This document shows positions 7,764 through 16,210 of a stretch of DNA of 35,933 bases, piece by piece (the stretch's first letter is position 1; every line of letters begins with the position of its first letter). The notes beneath the pieces were generated by a model. The model worked only from the letters and a program-made list of their open reading frames with translations, searched no databases and had not been told where the DNA came from. Source of the DNA: a virus; IMG/VR virus record IMGVR_UViG_3300034073_001823, positions 1 to 35,933 of that record. The stretch is one strand, 5' to 3'. The position numbers and the translations under genes were made by a program.

Positions 7764-8350
7764 GGCGTACCAATTTTTTTAATGATTCCGGCCGGGATTG
7801 CATCATTCCCCGGCGCTACTACATATAATTGTCCTGTCGTTAATCCGTCGGCCATTGCGGCGTCGTCATCCACATAAGGCCCGAACACCTGAATAAAGTT
7901 GTCGCCGGAAGGTATCACCAGTTCGCCGTCGTAATCACCTATCGCGCCCACCCGGTTCATTCTTACAGAGTAATCGCAAGAAACGCGATACTCCCTCGGC
8001 TTTTCTTCAAACGCGTCTGTTTGGCCTTCATAATTCAACCAGTCAATACTAATCAGTTGACCGCCGATCAGCACGTCGCCCCGGAAGTAGTCCAGCACGT
8101 CCCGCAAAATTTTTGCAATATTATTAGCCAGCGAGTAAGAATCTGCATAGCAGTCCACCTGCACCATCACCGCGTCCACGTCGCCGGAGCCGGTCTTTGT
8201 CGCGTTAGGCTGCACCATCACGATATTAATAGCCACGGCCGGCAAAGTGTATTGTATCGGGAATACCCCCGGATACACACGGTTTTGCAGCGCCGTGTTG
8301 GCGGTATTGTCATTCGCAATAATTGCGCGTATTGGCCCGGATATATTCAT
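7760..8350 (-). CDS. Tail-terminator-like protein (DUF3168-type) with a C-terminal appendix
   Basis: A 196-residue protein. Residues 1-130 have the pattern of phage tail completion/terminator proteins: a helix, then NRVYPGVFPIQYTLPAVAI, then a strand VMVQVDCYADSY and the helix SLANNIAKILRDVL. In phages this protein caps the tail tube and joins it to the head. Residues 159-196 (YVDDDAAMADGLTTGQLYVV..GNDAIPAG) match a segment at the end of the next upstream protein. The usual site for this gene is between the connectors and the tail tube gene; here it lies after the tail-tip gene. It is coupled at both ends by ATGA overlaps. The assignment is by eye and moderately certain. Confidence 0.6.
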   Translation of the reverse strand: MNISGPIRAIIANDNTANTALQNRVYPGVFPIQYTLPAVAINIVMVQPNATKTGSGDVDAVMVQVDCYADSYSLANNIAKILRDVLDYFRGDVLIGGQLISIDWLNYEGQTDAFEEKPREYRVSCDYSVRMNRVGAIGDYDGELVIPSGDNFIQVFGPYVDDDAAMADGLTTGQLYVVAPGNDAIPAGIIKKIGTP

Positions 8351-10806
8351 AATACAACCTTTAAGACGCCTTCAGGTATAGCGTCGTTACCTTTGTCAAC
8401 AATATATATATCACCCGCTTCAAGTCCGTCTGCAATCGCCGCTGTATCGTCAACGTATTTACTCAAAGTCCAAGATTTCCAACGCGAATCCCCGGCGTCC
8501 CAAATTAACAGGTCTTTATCCGCCGCACCGCCGGGCAACTTAAATGCACTTAATAACGGCTTCTTCAGGATAAAAGACGATGCCGGATAATCCAGTAGCA
8601 GCGTCCCGGTTACGTCGAGGCTTGTGTCGTTATCCTGACTGGTGGCCGATATTGTCAAATCCTCAAAAAAGCCCTTGATCGGGTGAACGATCGTCACCAC
8701 GTCACCGTCCACAAAGTCGCCAAATACCAGGGTCTGCTCAATATCTATTGTAGTCTTAGCGCCCGCCGCGATTTCTCCGTCCGTAGTGGCATAGGCCACC
8801 GGGCGCAAAATAGAGGCCGACGGGCTGCCTATGTTTTCCGTTTGCGGGCCGCCACCCGCCCCTGCATTACCCGAAGGTACGTTGTCCTGCGAAGGGTCGG
8901 GCGCTGTATAGGTATATTTTTTGCGCTTGATAGGCGTGGCTGGTACACCTTCCGCACCGTAGTGTAATTCGAACCAGTTACCCGTCAATTCGTCCCGCGA
9001 CGCGTTGAACGTTCCGCCCATCAGCAGGTAGCGCGTTGAAGCAATTTTAAACGGCTTCTTCAGATCAAACCCGCCCGTAAGGGTGCCGTTCATCCGTTTG
9101 ATCGGCTTGTTTTGGCCTTTGAACGTGTACTCTGAAAGTATTTCAAGTATTGGTTTGTTCCGGGTTGCGTTGCCCACACCCCAGTTTTGTGTATTGGTTA
9201 GGGACGTAGAAGAGGCGCCTGTCTTTAAGCGGCCTATCGAATTGGGGTTAACATAATAATCTCCGACCAATGTGTTAATAACTGCAATGGCTGTGTTAGT
9301 AGCCGCTTCGTTTGAGTCTGTAAAATACACCACTTCGTCATCATTCAAAGACGGTTGCCCAAAAGAAAGCACCTCCAGCCACGCATTATCAAAGTCCCAA
9401 CTAATCGTAAAGTCCCCCAAAAATAGGTTTTGTTCCGCGCCGGAACCGTCAAAGGTTTTAACGCCAACTAAATCCATAGCGAACTCTGAAGTGCCAGCCG
9501 AAGAACCCTCGAGTAGCGGCGGCGAAGTCCAGTTTATCGGTATGGTATAGTTTAGCGTTTGCCCCGTCGAAGGTCGCGGCCATGCCGACAATATGTAAGA
9601 TATACGGCTTCCGCTTCCGGTTTCCCACGACGCATTAGAGTACGACCAGTTGTAGAACTGTATTTGATACTGCCTAAGCGCGTACTTTGTCCCGACCTTG
9701 ATCTTGATCTCAAAAATAAATAGCAGTTGTTGCGCTGAACCTGTGTAGTCATCATTTGTGACTGTCAGATTTATATTGCCTGTAAGCCGTAGCGTAGTTT
9801 GTCCGCCGTTGGTTTCGACGGGCTGGTATATGGTTAGGGTTTTATTGCTATTGTCTATCTGTGCGCTTCCGATCAAATTCACGCGGTTGTTCACCTCGTG
9901 GATTATCCGGGTATGCCGAAGCGGCGGAAGGTAATCGTATTGTACAAGTGTAAGCCGTGCGCCATTTACGGTCTGATCTATGTCGTTTGCGCCGCTTATT
10001 GTTGAATTACTTAAATACGATCCGGCTTTGCTATATCGCCGCGATTCGACATTAGTAGAAGTTCGGTATGTGATCTGATCCACAAAATAAGCGCCGTCAA
10101 CGTGGTATATCCTACACCCGAACGTCGTGCAGATATTGTTAATAACATCCCAACAAGACTTGTATTCGCGCTCCCCTTTCGTCTTAAAATCGTAAAAAGT
10201 AGCGTGATCCACCCACGATAAATAGAGCGGGTCGTTTGACTTTGAACTGGTCATTGTTTCCTCCCACCAGTCCACCGACGTTATCAAGAAAATATCCGTA
10301 CTGTTGTAATGCCTGTCTATGTGACTAAGTTTGGTTATGGCGTTTGTCAGGTGAGTGATCAAACGCGCATCACCAAAGTAGGGGTCGCCGTCATTATTGT
10401 ACGGTATATTCTTCAGCGCTGCCAGTCCGTCCGTAGCCTTAAGCGTAAAAAGGTACGGATATTGAATATCCTCGTAAATAGAAATATCCGGCATAACCCG
10501 GCCGATCCATTGCCGCGCGAACCCGTCGCCCCGGGTGATGTAAACCGTAAATCGCCCTTCCTGACTTGCTGCCAGTTCATGAATAATATCCTCGCTGGTT
10601 TCCCCGGTAATTAATATACTAATTTCCGCCTCCGATCCAATCACCGCCGAATACCGTTCCCCGTTTTCATTTCCGTACCTTATCGAAATACCTGGCTCTG
10701 CCAGTTCGATCTCCACCGAATCGCCCGTATGCTCACTATCCCAAATTTCCACGTCAAAGCGTGAGCCTCTAAGATTGTAAAAAGTACTATGAAAACGTTT
10801 GGCCAT
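8347..10806 (-). CDS. Tail tip / baseplate protein
   Basis: An 819-residue protein immediately after the tape measure gene (TAATG overlap), the position of distal-tail and tail-tip proteins in siphoviruses. The first 130 residues look like a beta-sandwich (STFYNLRGSRFDVEIWDSE, ITRGDGFARQWIGRVMPDIS), followed by a helical stretch (DARLITHLTNAITKL) and a Cys-containing part (CWDVINNICTTFGCRIYHVDG), as in hub-like proteins. Residues 784-819 carry the YVDD.AA.ADGL..G..Y.V..GNDAIP motif shared with the downstream protein. No enzyme domain is seen. The function is inferred from order and overall look, not from a recognised family. Confidence 0.7.
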   Translation of the reverse strand: MAKRFHSTFYNLRGSRFDVEIWDSEHTGDSVEIELAEPGISIRYGNENGERYSAVIGSEAEISILITGETSEDIIHELAASQEGRFTVYITRGDGFARQWIGRVMPDISIYEDIQYPYLFTLKATDGLAALKNIPYNNDGDPYFGDARLITHLTNAITKLSHIDRHYNSTDIFLITSVDWWEETMTSSKSNDPLYLSWVDHATFYDFKTKGEREYKSCWDVINNICTTFGCRIYHVDGAYFVDQITYRTSTNVESRRYSKAGSYLSNSTISGANDIDQTVNGARLTLVQYDYLPPLRHTRIIHEVNNRVNLIGSAQIDNSNKTLTIYQPVETNGGQTTLRLTGNINLTVTNDDYTGSAQQLLFIFEIKIKVGTKYALRQYQIQFYNWSYSNASWETGSGSRISYILSAWPRPSTGQTLNYTIPINWTSPPLLEGSSAGTSEFAMDLVGVKTFDGSGAEQNLFLGDFTISWDFDNAWLEVLSFGQPSLNDDEVVYFTDSNEAATNTAIAVINTLVGDYYVNPNSIGRLKTGASSTSLTNTQNWGVGNATRNKPILEILSEYTFKGQNKPIKRMNGTLTGGFDLKKPFKIASTRYLLMGGTFNASRDELTGNWFELHYGAEGVPATPIKRKKYTYTAPDPSQDNVPSGNAGAGGGPQTENIGSPSASILRPVAYATTDGEIAAGAKTTIDIEQTLVFGDFVDGDVVTIVHPIKGFFEDLTISATSQDNDTSLDVTGTLLLDYPASSFILKKPLLSAFKLPGGAADKDLLIWDAGDSRWKSWTLSKYVDDTAAIADGLEAGDIYIVDKGNDAIPEGVLKVVL

Positions 10807-13295
10807 TATCTAAACCTGTTACGCTGTTTTTCTGTACGTTCAAGAAGCACCAATAGATCGTTGCCGCTGATGCGTGTTTGTAGTTCCATGCCCCCGGAAG
10901 GCTCGATAAGGTTTTTTAGTTTTGATAGCGGCGCTATAACTTCCGGGTTTGTGGATGCGCCGGGGTATTCGCCGACAAGTCCGAGGGTCGGGCCGTACAC
11001 GACGCCACCGTCGGCGAATTTAGCAGCCCCCACTACCCGCTTAAATGCGGCGGATGCAATAACGCCCGCGCCCGCTGCTATTGGAATTGCAGCCGGACCG
11101 AGTGCGGCAATGGCTGGCGCTTTGGCTGTATTAGCAATTATTTGAGCCACAAATTGCTGCACCAATTTACCAATAACATCACCAATCGCTTCAACGGCTG
11201 CATTCTTAAAAGTAGCCCACCCGTCTGTTGCGTCACCCAATCCACTTGCAATGGCATTTGATATTCCCGTGATCGTATCACCAAGAAGGCCAAATTTATC
11301 TATGCTTGTTACTACTTCATTGTCAATAACCTCAAAAAGTAGCCCGGCCTTTTGCGCGAAATTAGTCAGCGTATCAATATTCTTTTGCACCGGGTCAACA
11401 AGCGCCGCCATACCTTCAGCGGCCTGCCTTGACTTATCCCGGATATTATCCAACCCTTTCTCGATCTGTTTTAACCCGCTACCACCCTCAACCGCCCCCG
11501 GCGTCTGAATAGTTGGCAGGGTCGCGAAGTCTTGGAATTGCTGGCGCGAGCGGCGTAGGGCTTCTAAGTCTATGGGTGGCGCGGCGGTGGGTGCGCCACC
11601 GCCCGGCGCGTCCGGCTCTGGTGTTGTTTTTGTTTTCTTGAAAAGGTCGTCTAAGTTTTGATTTGCATCAATAAGTTTTTCAAGCGCCGCCCTTTGATCC
11701 TCGTATGCCTTTTTGGCTTTGGCTGCGTTATCTGTAACCTGTTGCTGCCCTTTTGCTACCGCCTCCTGCACAGCCGAAAGAGCTTTAAATGGATTAAGTA
11801 CAGATTTTGCAGCCGCCTCTAACCCAATTAACCCCACCTGCACAGGCGTTAATTCCGCCTCTTCTTTCAAGTCGGCCATCGCCAACTCTAACTGCGCTAT
11901 CTTATCGGTCGCCGCTTTTATGGTGGCCACCCGTATTAATTCATCTCGGTATAACTTTGTTGCCTCTGTTAACTGCTCTGTCGTAACCTTTGCGGCGTCA
12001 AGTTGTCCATAATATTTTGGGGCAATCTCTTGCAGCCTTTTAAGTATTCCTTCCTTTTGCTCTTGCGTCGCATTCTCTTTGTTAAAAGCCCGAACCAACT
12101 GCTCAACCTCTACAATCTGCGATGCCGCCTGCTCTTTGGCCGTCGTTTGGATTTCAGATAATATCTTCGCCTTTTTTGCCGCTTCATCACTTGCTGAAGC
12201 GTAAGTTGCGACGGCGGCTGCAAGCGCTATAAATACGCCGATAGCCACGCCTGTAATCGTAGCCTTGGTAGTTGCGTCGAGCGCCTTAAATGCTGTTATA
12301 AGCCTGCCAACACCCGTCGCGCCGCCTGCCATTGCGTTTCTTAATTCACCGTTAGCAAATCGGGCAAATTTAGCCATCGCGATACGCGCGTCGCCGTATG
12401 TTGTGACAAAAAGCCCGCCTAATCGAATAGCCGGACCGAGTGCAATAGCAAACCCCGCGACAGCAAAAATAGCGCGTTGGGTTTCGGGTGTAAGGTTTGC
12501 GAAGGCGTCTGCTACTGTTTCTATAAATGTAGCAAATTTATCAATCCCGCCCTGAATATTAAACGCCTTATTTAGCGCATCTCCAATCCTTGCGGCGGCG
12601 GCCTGAATTGATACCTGCGCATTTGTTATACTGTTAGCAATCCCTCCCGCAACTCTTGGGGCTTTTGCTAATTCTTGGGTCAATCTTACAACTAATTCTT
12701 CTGCGCTAATATTAAGCGCCCTTAAGCCTTCTGCATCAGCCGTGCCAAATGCGCTTACCATTGCCCGGCTTATTGAAGGCATATTTTCTTTAAGGATTTT
12801 TAAGTCCTCGTTTAAAATTTTGCCTTTGCCGATTATCTGGGATATTTGAGTGGTAACGCTATTTAGGTTGTCGGCTGTGCCACCAGCTGCCGCAACGCCG
12901 TTAGCGAATTGGGCAATAGTTTCTCTGGCTTGATCCGCTGATAAACCTACCGCCTGAAGCCTTAAAGAGCCTTTTACGGCCTGCTCAAAGTCAATCCCCG
13001 GCGCTCTTGCAACTTCTCGCAATTTCTCCAATTCCATGCGAGCTTCTGCGATAGAATACCCGGCACCCGCCATTGTAGCCTCTAACCCTAACTTCAACTT
13101 TTCAAATTCCCCGGCCGCCTGCACCGCACCCGCTCCAATAGCCAACAATGGGACAGTTACCCCCAATGTCAGCGTATTGCCGATAGACGCCATGCGATCG
13201 GACGCCTGTTGAAGCGAATTGGTCGCCTTGTTAAGTTCACGATTGAACTCACGGGTCGAAAGCCTTAGCGCTACGTTTAAATCAGTTAGTGCCAT
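10806..13295 (-). CDS. Tail tape measure protein
   Basis: An 829-residue protein. The N-terminal third (about 1-250) follows the tape-measure N-terminal pattern: an amphipathic start, the hydrophobic Gly/Ala stretch at 42-61, then ARAPGIDFEQAVKGSLRLQA and ILNEDLKILKENMPSISRAM, a hallmark of this family. Further hydrophobic segments lie at about 275-297, 345-366 and 735-765. A long charged helical region lies between, with a Pro/Gly-rich break near 565-590. Tape measure proteins set tail length and are ejected with the DNA. At the usual ratio the tail would be roughly 120 nm (inference). It overlaps the tail chaperone frame by 14 bases upstream and the tail-tip gene by TAATG downstream. Confidence 0.93.
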   Translation of the reverse strand: MALTDLNVALRLSTREFNRELNKATNSLQQASDRMASIGNTLTLGVTVPLLAIGAGAVQAAGEFEKLKLGLEATMAGAGYSIAEARMELEKLREVARAPGIDFEQAVKGSLRLQAVGLSADQARETIAQFANGVAAAGGTADNLNSVTTQISQIIGKGKILNEDLKILKENMPSISRAMVSAFGTADAEGLRALNISAEELVVRLTQELAKAPRVAGGIANSITNAQVSIQAAAARIGDALNKAFNIQGGIDKFATFIETVADAFANLTPETQRAIFAVAGFAIALGPAIRLGGLFVTTYGDARIAMAKFARFANGELRNAMAGGATGVGRLITAFKALDATTKATITGVAIGVFIALAAAVATYASASDEAAKKAKILSEIQTTAKEQAASQIVEVEQLVRAFNKENATQEQKEGILKRLQEIAPKYYGQLDAAKVTTEQLTEATKLYRDELIRVATIKAATDKIAQLELAMADLKEEAELTPVQVGLIGLEAAAKSVLNPFKALSAVQEAVAKGQQQVTDNAAKAKKAYEDQRAALEKLIDANQNLDDLFKKTKTTPEPDAPGGGAPTAAPPIDLEALRRSRQQFQDFATLPTIQTPGAVEGGSGLKQIEKGLDNIRDKSRQAAEGMAALVDPVQKNIDTLTNFAQKAGLLFEVIDNEVVTSIDKFGLLGDTITGISNAIASGLGDATDGWATFKNAAVEAIGDVIGKLVQQFVAQIIANTAKAPAIAALGPAAIPIAAGAGVIASAAFKRVVGAAKFADGGVVYGPTLGLVGEYPGASTNPEVIAPLSKLKNLIEPSGGMELQTRISGNDLLVLLERTEKQRNRFR

Positions 13296-13623
13296 CTTTT
13301 TGCCGTTTAATTTGCTCCGCTATTGCTGCATCCATTGCTGAAAGCATCGGCGCGGCGGCGTTAATATCAATCTCTGCGAACTCAACAACTGTATCCCACG
13401 GAAGCGGCCAAAATTTCCGCATGTTTGGCACGGGTTTAAACTTTCCGGCGTTGGCGGCATAGAATGCAATTACCCGCGTAAATTCCGCCTGCGTTCTTTC
13501 CTCTGATTTTTTGGCCTGTATTCGAGCGTGAAGAAAAGCGGGCGTAGTCCTCCAAAATTCCGATTCACTCATTCCGGCGTAAGCGGCGGCGGCTATCAGC
13601 TTTTGCCAATAGCCGCCTTGCTC
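13282..13623 (-). CDS. Tail assembly chaperone, downstream frame (made by -1 frameshift as a fusion)
   Basis: This frame is open from the slippery site at 13623-13629 and so extends 17 codons upstream of its first ATG at 13572. The extension (EQGGYWQKLIAAAAYAG) runs into MSESEFWRTTPAFLHAR, which resembles the W.kLi..A...G.s..eFW..TP pattern of GpT-like or GTA-type chaperones. The extension has no separate start codon signal. I expect the main product to be a 225-residue fusion of 112 residues from the upstream frame plus 113 from this one, as in lambda gpG-T. Starting separately at 13572 (96 residues) is possible but less likely. These chaperones bind the tape measure protein, which is encoded next. 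Confidence 0.85.
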   Translation of the reverse strand, partial: EQGGYWQKLIAAAAYAGMSESEFWRTTPAFLHARIQAKKSEERTQAEFTRVIAFYAANAGKFKPVPNMRKFWPLPWDTVVEFAEIDINAAAPMLSAMDAAIAEQIKRQKDGTN

Positions 13624-13629
13624 TTTTTT
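13588..13629 (-). promoter_or_regulatory. Programmed -1 ribosomal frameshift signal
   Basis: The heptamer A AAA AAG (13629-13623), in the zero frame GAA AAA AAG, is followed after a 5-base spacer by a hairpin. Its outer 9 pairs are perfect: GGCGGCTAT (13617-13609) with ATAGCCGCC (13596-13588). Two G-T and two G-C pairs continue inward to an AAAA loop. The zero-frame TGA (13598-13596) lies inside the hairpin. Slippery site, spacer and stem all match the classical design, and the -1 frame leads straight into the second chaperone frame. Confidence 0.88.
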
Positions 13630-13958
13630 TCGCCTTGTTCAGATTCGGGCTCATCACTCGCTGGAATACTAAACGCGTCGTTCATTATACGCGCAAACTT
13701 TTCGGCGGCCGTCGGGCTTTCTGCTACCCATGCAGCAACATCGCGCGGCCGGAAGTCCACAACACCGCCGCGTTCACGGATTGGAACTACCAGCGCCGTG
13801 TACATCAGGTCCACAATCTTCACAAGGCTGTTACCTGTTACGATGTGGTTTATATCCTCATGTAGCGGCCGTCCGGTAGTTACCTCGTAGTCGTAAGCCA
13901 GTCCCATGTCAACCTGTACGGCGCGTTCTTTGCCACCAATAAAAAGAGTAACCTGCAT
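13596..13958 (-). CDS. Tail assembly chaperone, upstream frame (gpG-like)
   Basis: A 120-residue protein placed between the tail tube gene and the tape measure gene, the invariant place of tail assembly chaperones. It begins MQVTLFIGGKERAVQVDMGL, has the typical LAYDYEVTTGRPL pattern, a helical middle, and an acidic, Lys-rich end (PESEQGEKKSKAAIGKS) that contains the slippery A AAA AAG. Normal termination gives this short form; -1 shifting gives the long fusion. In known systems the ratio of the two forms matters for tail assembly. Confidence 0.85.
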   Translation of the reverse strand: MQVTLFIGGKERAVQVDMGLAYDYEVTTGRPLHEDINHIVTGNSLVKIVDLMYTALVVPIRERGGVVDFRPRDVAAWVAESPTAAEKFARIMNDAFSIPASDEPESEQGEKKSKAAIGKS

Positions 13959-13974
13959 ATTTTGTCTGTTAAGA

Positions 13975-14388
13975 TTAGGAAGTCGTGAACTCGGTCAACG
14001 CGCCCGATCCCTGAATGGAAAAAGAGAATGTTGAATCTTCATTATCCGGCGTGTCGGCCGAAAGCGAAGTGATGAAGCCAACGCCGGAATAACCCTTGTC
14101 GCCGGATACCGTGGACTGGAAAGCAAGCGTTAATTGCGTGCCGTCTTTCCAAGCGGTGTAAAGGGCGCTAAAGCCTTTCGATGCGTCAAAAGCCAGTTTG
14201 GCTTCGCCGCCCATTGTCCACGATGTGCGGCCAGCCAAAAAGGCGGCAGCGTTGCCCACCGTGTCTTTGCAGGTGGATTCGCGCGGCTCCATGGTCATCT
14301 CGAGCGTGCTGTTTGTTTGGCATGTGACGGCCGTGCTGTCAACATATATTTTAATCAGTCGGCCGTTAACGGTTCCAGTTGTAGGCAT
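13975..14388 (-). CDS. Major tail tube protein
   Basis: A 137-residue beta-rich protein. It opens MPTTGTVNGRLIKIYVDSTAV and contains CKDTVGNAAAFLAGRTSWTMGGEAKL, with late strands (GYSGVGFITSLSADTPDNED, STFSFSIQGSGALTEF), the layout of the TP901-1/lambda-V-like tail tube fold. The order head-connector genes, tube, chaperones, tape measure supports the call. The length is typical of small siphovirus tube proteins. There is no extra Ig-like domain. Confidence 0.88.
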   Translation of the reverse strand: MPTTGTVNGRLIKIYVDSTAVTCQTNSTLEMTMEPRESTCKDTVGNAAAFLAGRTSWTMGGEAKLAFDASKGFSALYTAWKDGTQLTLAFQSTVSGDKGYSGVGFITSLSADTPDNEDSTFSFSIQGSGALTEFTTS

Positions 14389-14409
14389 GGCAAAAAACTG
14401 TTTTTTAAA

Positions 14410-14631
14410 TTAGAGTTGGCCGTTTCCGGCTTTTGTTTTTTTCGTGCCTGTCGTGTCTTGTTTGATCGGGTGCGTACATTCTCCGTAAAGTTCCGCATCC
14501 TTTAGTTTGCATGCCGTGTCCTGCGGCACCCAAACTGCTAATCCATTGTCCAGCATCTCTTGGGCGTTGTTAAAGTCTGCAACCGCGCCCGCCGGGATGC
14601 CTTTATATTCTTTGAGAAGTTTTAGCCTCAT
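14410..14631 (-). CDS. Small protein of the head-tail region, unknown
   Basis: A 73-residue protein starting MRLKLLKEYKGIPAGAVADF, then NNAQEMLDNGLAVWVPQD and a Lys/Thr-rich tail. The K-L-L-K-x-Y-x-G-x-x-A-G opening followed by a helix and GLA is common among short phage proteins coded in head-tail modules. It resembles the 75-residue protein at 15983-16210 in layout, so the two may be distant paralogs. It starts with an ATGA overlap on the HK97 gp10-like gene. It occupies the site where a tail terminator gene usually lies but does not look like one. Confidence 0.7.
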   Translation of the reverse strand: MRLKLLKEYKGIPAGAVADFNNAQEMLDNGLAVWVPQDTACKLKDAELYGECTHPIKQDTTGTKKTKAGNGQL

Positions 14632-15107
14632 AATGTTTTCAATCTTTGAATAAGCCGCTTTTGAATAATCCTGTACGCCGTTTGCCTCGCAGCCGCCGCG
14701 CCTTTCGACCTAATCCTTTGCGGCCGTATCCCCCTTGCGGGTGCGCCACGATCCACAAATCGGAAATAGTACCCATCCACTCGAGCGCCCGAAAACTTAC
14801 CGCGACTTCCGCCCAACTTCGGCCCTACTATTGCGCCCGGCACCTTTCTAAGGTCAAGATTCAGTATTGATCTGCGAAGGTTGCCCGGGTAATATTCTGC
14901 TATCTTTTGTCCGTTTGAATACCTGTAATGTCGCCTGTTATATACTGGTGTTTTTTCGGCTATTTTTTTTGCGGTAAACTCGGCGGCCGGCTTTACGATC
15001 TTTTGTGCGTCCTTTTGAATATCCGTACTCCACCGTTCGAGCTGCTGAACAAGCACCTTTGCTTCTTCGTTGAACTTCCGAACATCTATGCTTATTCCGC
15101 GCGCCAT
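14628..15107 (-). CDS. HK97 gp10-like head-tail protein
   Basis: A 159-residue protein when started at the ATG at 15107, which overlaps the upstream TAA as TAATG; a TTG six codons upstream is less likely. It shows the gp10-family pattern: an N-terminal helix (FNEEAKVLVQQLERW), AAEFTAKKIAEKTPV, a NLRRSI segment, and a C-terminal basic helix (AAARQTAYRIIQKRLIQRL). The family works in head completion and tail joining. It follows the head-tail adaptor and precedes the tail tube gene with one small gene between. Confidence 0.8.
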   Translation of the reverse strand: MARGISIDVRKFNEEAKVLVQQLERWSTDIQKDAQKIVKPAAEFTAKKIAEKTPVYNRRHYRYSNGQKIAEYYPGNLRRSILNLDLRKVPGAIVGPKLGGSRGKFSGARVDGYYFRFVDRGAPARGIRPQRIRSKGAAAARQTAYRIIQKRLIQRLKTL

Positions 15108-15451
15108 TATTTCCTCAACATGCAAATTAACTTAGTAAATCGCTTTCTACCCTCGTGTGATATATTCTCAATATCGTACGCGTCGCCCGCATAAAATATT
15201 CGGTCTTTTGATGTAACGTTCGCACGGTAGCGCACGGTGAATATTACGGGGCGATATTCTTTTATGGTTTTTCCGTTTACATCCTCCATTTGTCCGGTCG
15301 TACTATACTCTACGTTTGCGTACAATGTAACGAGCGGCGACCATGCGGGCGTTTGTTCGCCGTACACCGTAGTACTGTACGTTGGTGTCTGTATCTCAAT
15401 AATTTGATCGAGATGCCCGATGCGTGTTTTTTTCGCGCTTAGGTTATCCAT
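15107..15451 (-). CDS. Head-tail adaptor (SPP1 gp16 / pfam05521-like)
   Basis: A 114-residue protein with the family layout: IGHLDQIIEIQTPT, GEQTPAWSPLVTLYANVEY, PVIFTVRYRANVTSKDRIFYAGDAYDIENI. These small beta proteins form the stopper/closure ring at the head-tail interface. The ATG at 15451 overlaps the upstream TGA as TGATG and is preferred to a TTG one codon earlier. Stop and start with the next gene overlap as TAATG. Confidence 0.85.
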   Translation of the reverse strand: MDNLSAKKTRIGHLDQIIEIQTPTYSTTVYGEQTPAWSPLVTLYANVEYSTTGQMEDVNGKTIKEYRPVIFTVRYRANVTSKDRIFYAGDAYDIENISHEGRKRFTKLICMLRK

Positions 15452-16017
15452 CAAGTCATTGTTTTTTCGTTGTGCAGGATTAGATTAAACGAGCGGACGC
15501 GCGGATCGTTGCTGCCTGAAATTGGCATATCCTCGCGATTTTCGTAAAAGAATGCCAGTAGCAGGCAAATAGCTGTTTTGAAAGTGTCCGGCACGTCTGA
15601 AGCCGTCGCGTATCCGGTAGAATATTCGATCGAAACAGCGTTCGGGTAACTTCCTGTTGTAGGCCATGCTTTGTCCGGGTTAATCCAAATACGCGGGGCT
15701 TTGCTTACAATGTCCGCCGAATAATCCGATGAAGAAACGGTTTGTTCTGTTCCGGTTTCGTCTTTGTACTTTACGGCGGTTATACTGTTCGCCGGGAAGG
15801 ATAGTTCGATCTGATACGGCGGAAATCCGTCAAAGTATTCTCGTACCGTTTGAGTAAGTAGTAATTGTCCGCTGTATTGTTCGGCCTTGCGTCGCGCCGC
15901 ACTAATTAGGCTTTCGATCAGCGCGTTCTCGGCGCTATCGTCCACCTTTAGCCATGCCTTAGCCTCGGATAAGGTTATCGGCTCAACGCTTGGTCCGCTT
16001 ACTACTTCCCACGTCAC
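15451..16017 (-). CDS. Head-tail connector (gp6-like / phiE125 gp8 family)
   Basis: A 188-residue protein with the family opening SGPSVEPITLSEAKAWLKVDD, a helix AENALIESLISAARRKAEQYSGQ, a central beta region (ANSITAVKYKDETGTEQ) and a C-terminal helical part (FKTAICLLLAFFYENRED). Members form the adaptor ring under the portal. The likely start is the GTG at 16017, which overlaps the upstream gene by 35 bases; no ATG start fits the conserved N-terminus. Confidence 0.87.
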   Translation of the reverse strand: MTWEVVSGPSVEPITLSEAKAWLKVDDSAENALIESLISAARRKAEQYSGQLLLTQTVREYFDGFPPYQIELSFPANSITAVKYKDETGTEQTVSSSDYSADIVSKAPRIWINPDKAWPTTGSYPNAVSIEYSTGYATASDVPDTFKTAICLLLAFFYENREDMPISGSNDPRVRSFNLILHNEKTMT

Positions 16018-16210
16018 GCTTTTCGATTTTAGGCGTTAATTTTTCCGGTGTTTCGTATTGGCTCGGTTGAGCCGGGTCGTCGGCTATCAAATCGACGATC
16101 CCGGCGTCAACCAGCCTTTGCTTATGAAATTCCTGAACAATTCCAACTTCTCCGAAATTGTAGGCGTATCCATAAGCCACGCCAGATTTTTTAAATCTGA
16201 CAAGTGGCAT
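15983..16210 (-). CDS. Small head-region protein, unknown
   Basis: A 75-residue protein starting MPLVRFKKSGVAYGYAYNFGE, with a middle VQEFHKQRLVDAGIVDLIADD and a basic tail (KIEKRDVGSSKRTKR). Its start overlaps the capsid stop as TAATG, so it is translated with the capsid. The layout of an N-terminal small beta part, QRLVDAGI, then a charged tail is common for short proteins between capsid and connector genes. It resembles the 73-residue protein at 14410-14631. The role is unknown. Confidence 0.72.
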   Translation of the reverse strand: MPLVRFKKSGVAYGYAYNFGEVGIVQEFHKQRLVDAGIVDLIADDPAQPSQYETPEKLTPKIEKRDVGSSKRTKR

